Assembly (NCBI GenBank): GCA_003154775.1
Contig: PMES01000065.1
Span: forward strand, 9,195 to 55,945
Length of the DNA stretch: 46,751 nt
From: Acidobacteriota bacterium
GTDB lineage: Bacteria > Acidobacteriota > Terriglobia > Acidiferrales > UBA7541
Reading direction: 5' to 3'
The position numbers were made by a program, and so were the translations under genes. Of this stretch, positions 46,651 through 46,751 are shown piece after piece (within the stretch, counting starts at the first letter, position 1; each line of letters opens with the position of its first letter). The notes under the pieces were generated by a model that made no database searches, was not told the DNA's origin, and saw only the letters and a list, made by a program, of their open reading frames with translations.

Positions 46651-46751
46651 AACGAAGGCGATGAATTCCTCAACAGAGTCAAAAAGCGGCAGGCACTCGG
46701 AAGCCTTCCCTGGGAATATGGGCTAGCGGGCTCATGCTTATCCGGTTGTTT

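Overview
The window is a roughly 60% GC bacterial chromosome segment that opens inside rpoC. No 16S rRNA or other decisive marker is present. The mix points to Acidobacteriota: many secreted or zinc-ribbon hypotheticals of a kind I associate with that phylum, an OprB-type porin with KDPG aldolase, a bactofilin, a Lon-like protease, and intergenic DNA full of short dispersed palindromes. That placement is inference from memory of family distributions, not a database result.

Layout. 1-6.2 kb: the 3' part of rpoC with a clear intrinsic terminator, then a membrane-bound triple-PAS hybrid histidine kinase. 6.3-11.7 kb (minus strand): a secreted hypothetical, a small HTH-like protein, and a likely run ispG-gatC-gatA-dinB; gatB is not in the window. 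11.9-13.2 kb: an Xre/RES toxin-antitoxin module whose antitoxin looks intact with tandem operators, while the RES toxin is reduced to a frameshifted C-terminal remnant. 13.4-20.2 kb: a broken phosphoesterase, a Lys-rich protein, eda, an OprB-like porin, an M23 peptidase, two secreted proteins (one with 20 cysteines), a GAF protein and a pilin-like secreted protein. 20.3-25.5 kb: a complete brnT-brnA toxin-antitoxin pair, a frameshifted secreted protein, a zinc-ribbon protein, queF, and two envelope proteins. 25.7-37.7 kb: a Lon-like protease, an AI-2E-family permease, an MFS permease, a membrane protein broken in a G7 run, a class V aminotransferase, secreted proteins and a bactofilin. 37.7-44.9 kb: a complete type III restriction-modification operon (mod-res) inside a repeat-rich island. 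44.9-46.75 kb: a desaturase remnant and small hypothetical or secreted proteins.

The most unusual signal is a palindromic promoter-associated element (core AGTTTCGAAACT between GTAC arms) that occurs three times: in front of the Xre/RES module and, as an inverted pair, on the two sides of the type III R-M operon. Each copy sits just upstream of a good sigma70-type promoter with a 17-bp spacer, and each promoter points away from the element. Two of the copies share further conserved sequence outside the palindrome. A second repeat family also lies on both sides of the R-M island in opposite orientations. Together these suggest that the toxin-antitoxin and R-M loci carry the same type of boundary or control element, which I cannot assign to a described family.
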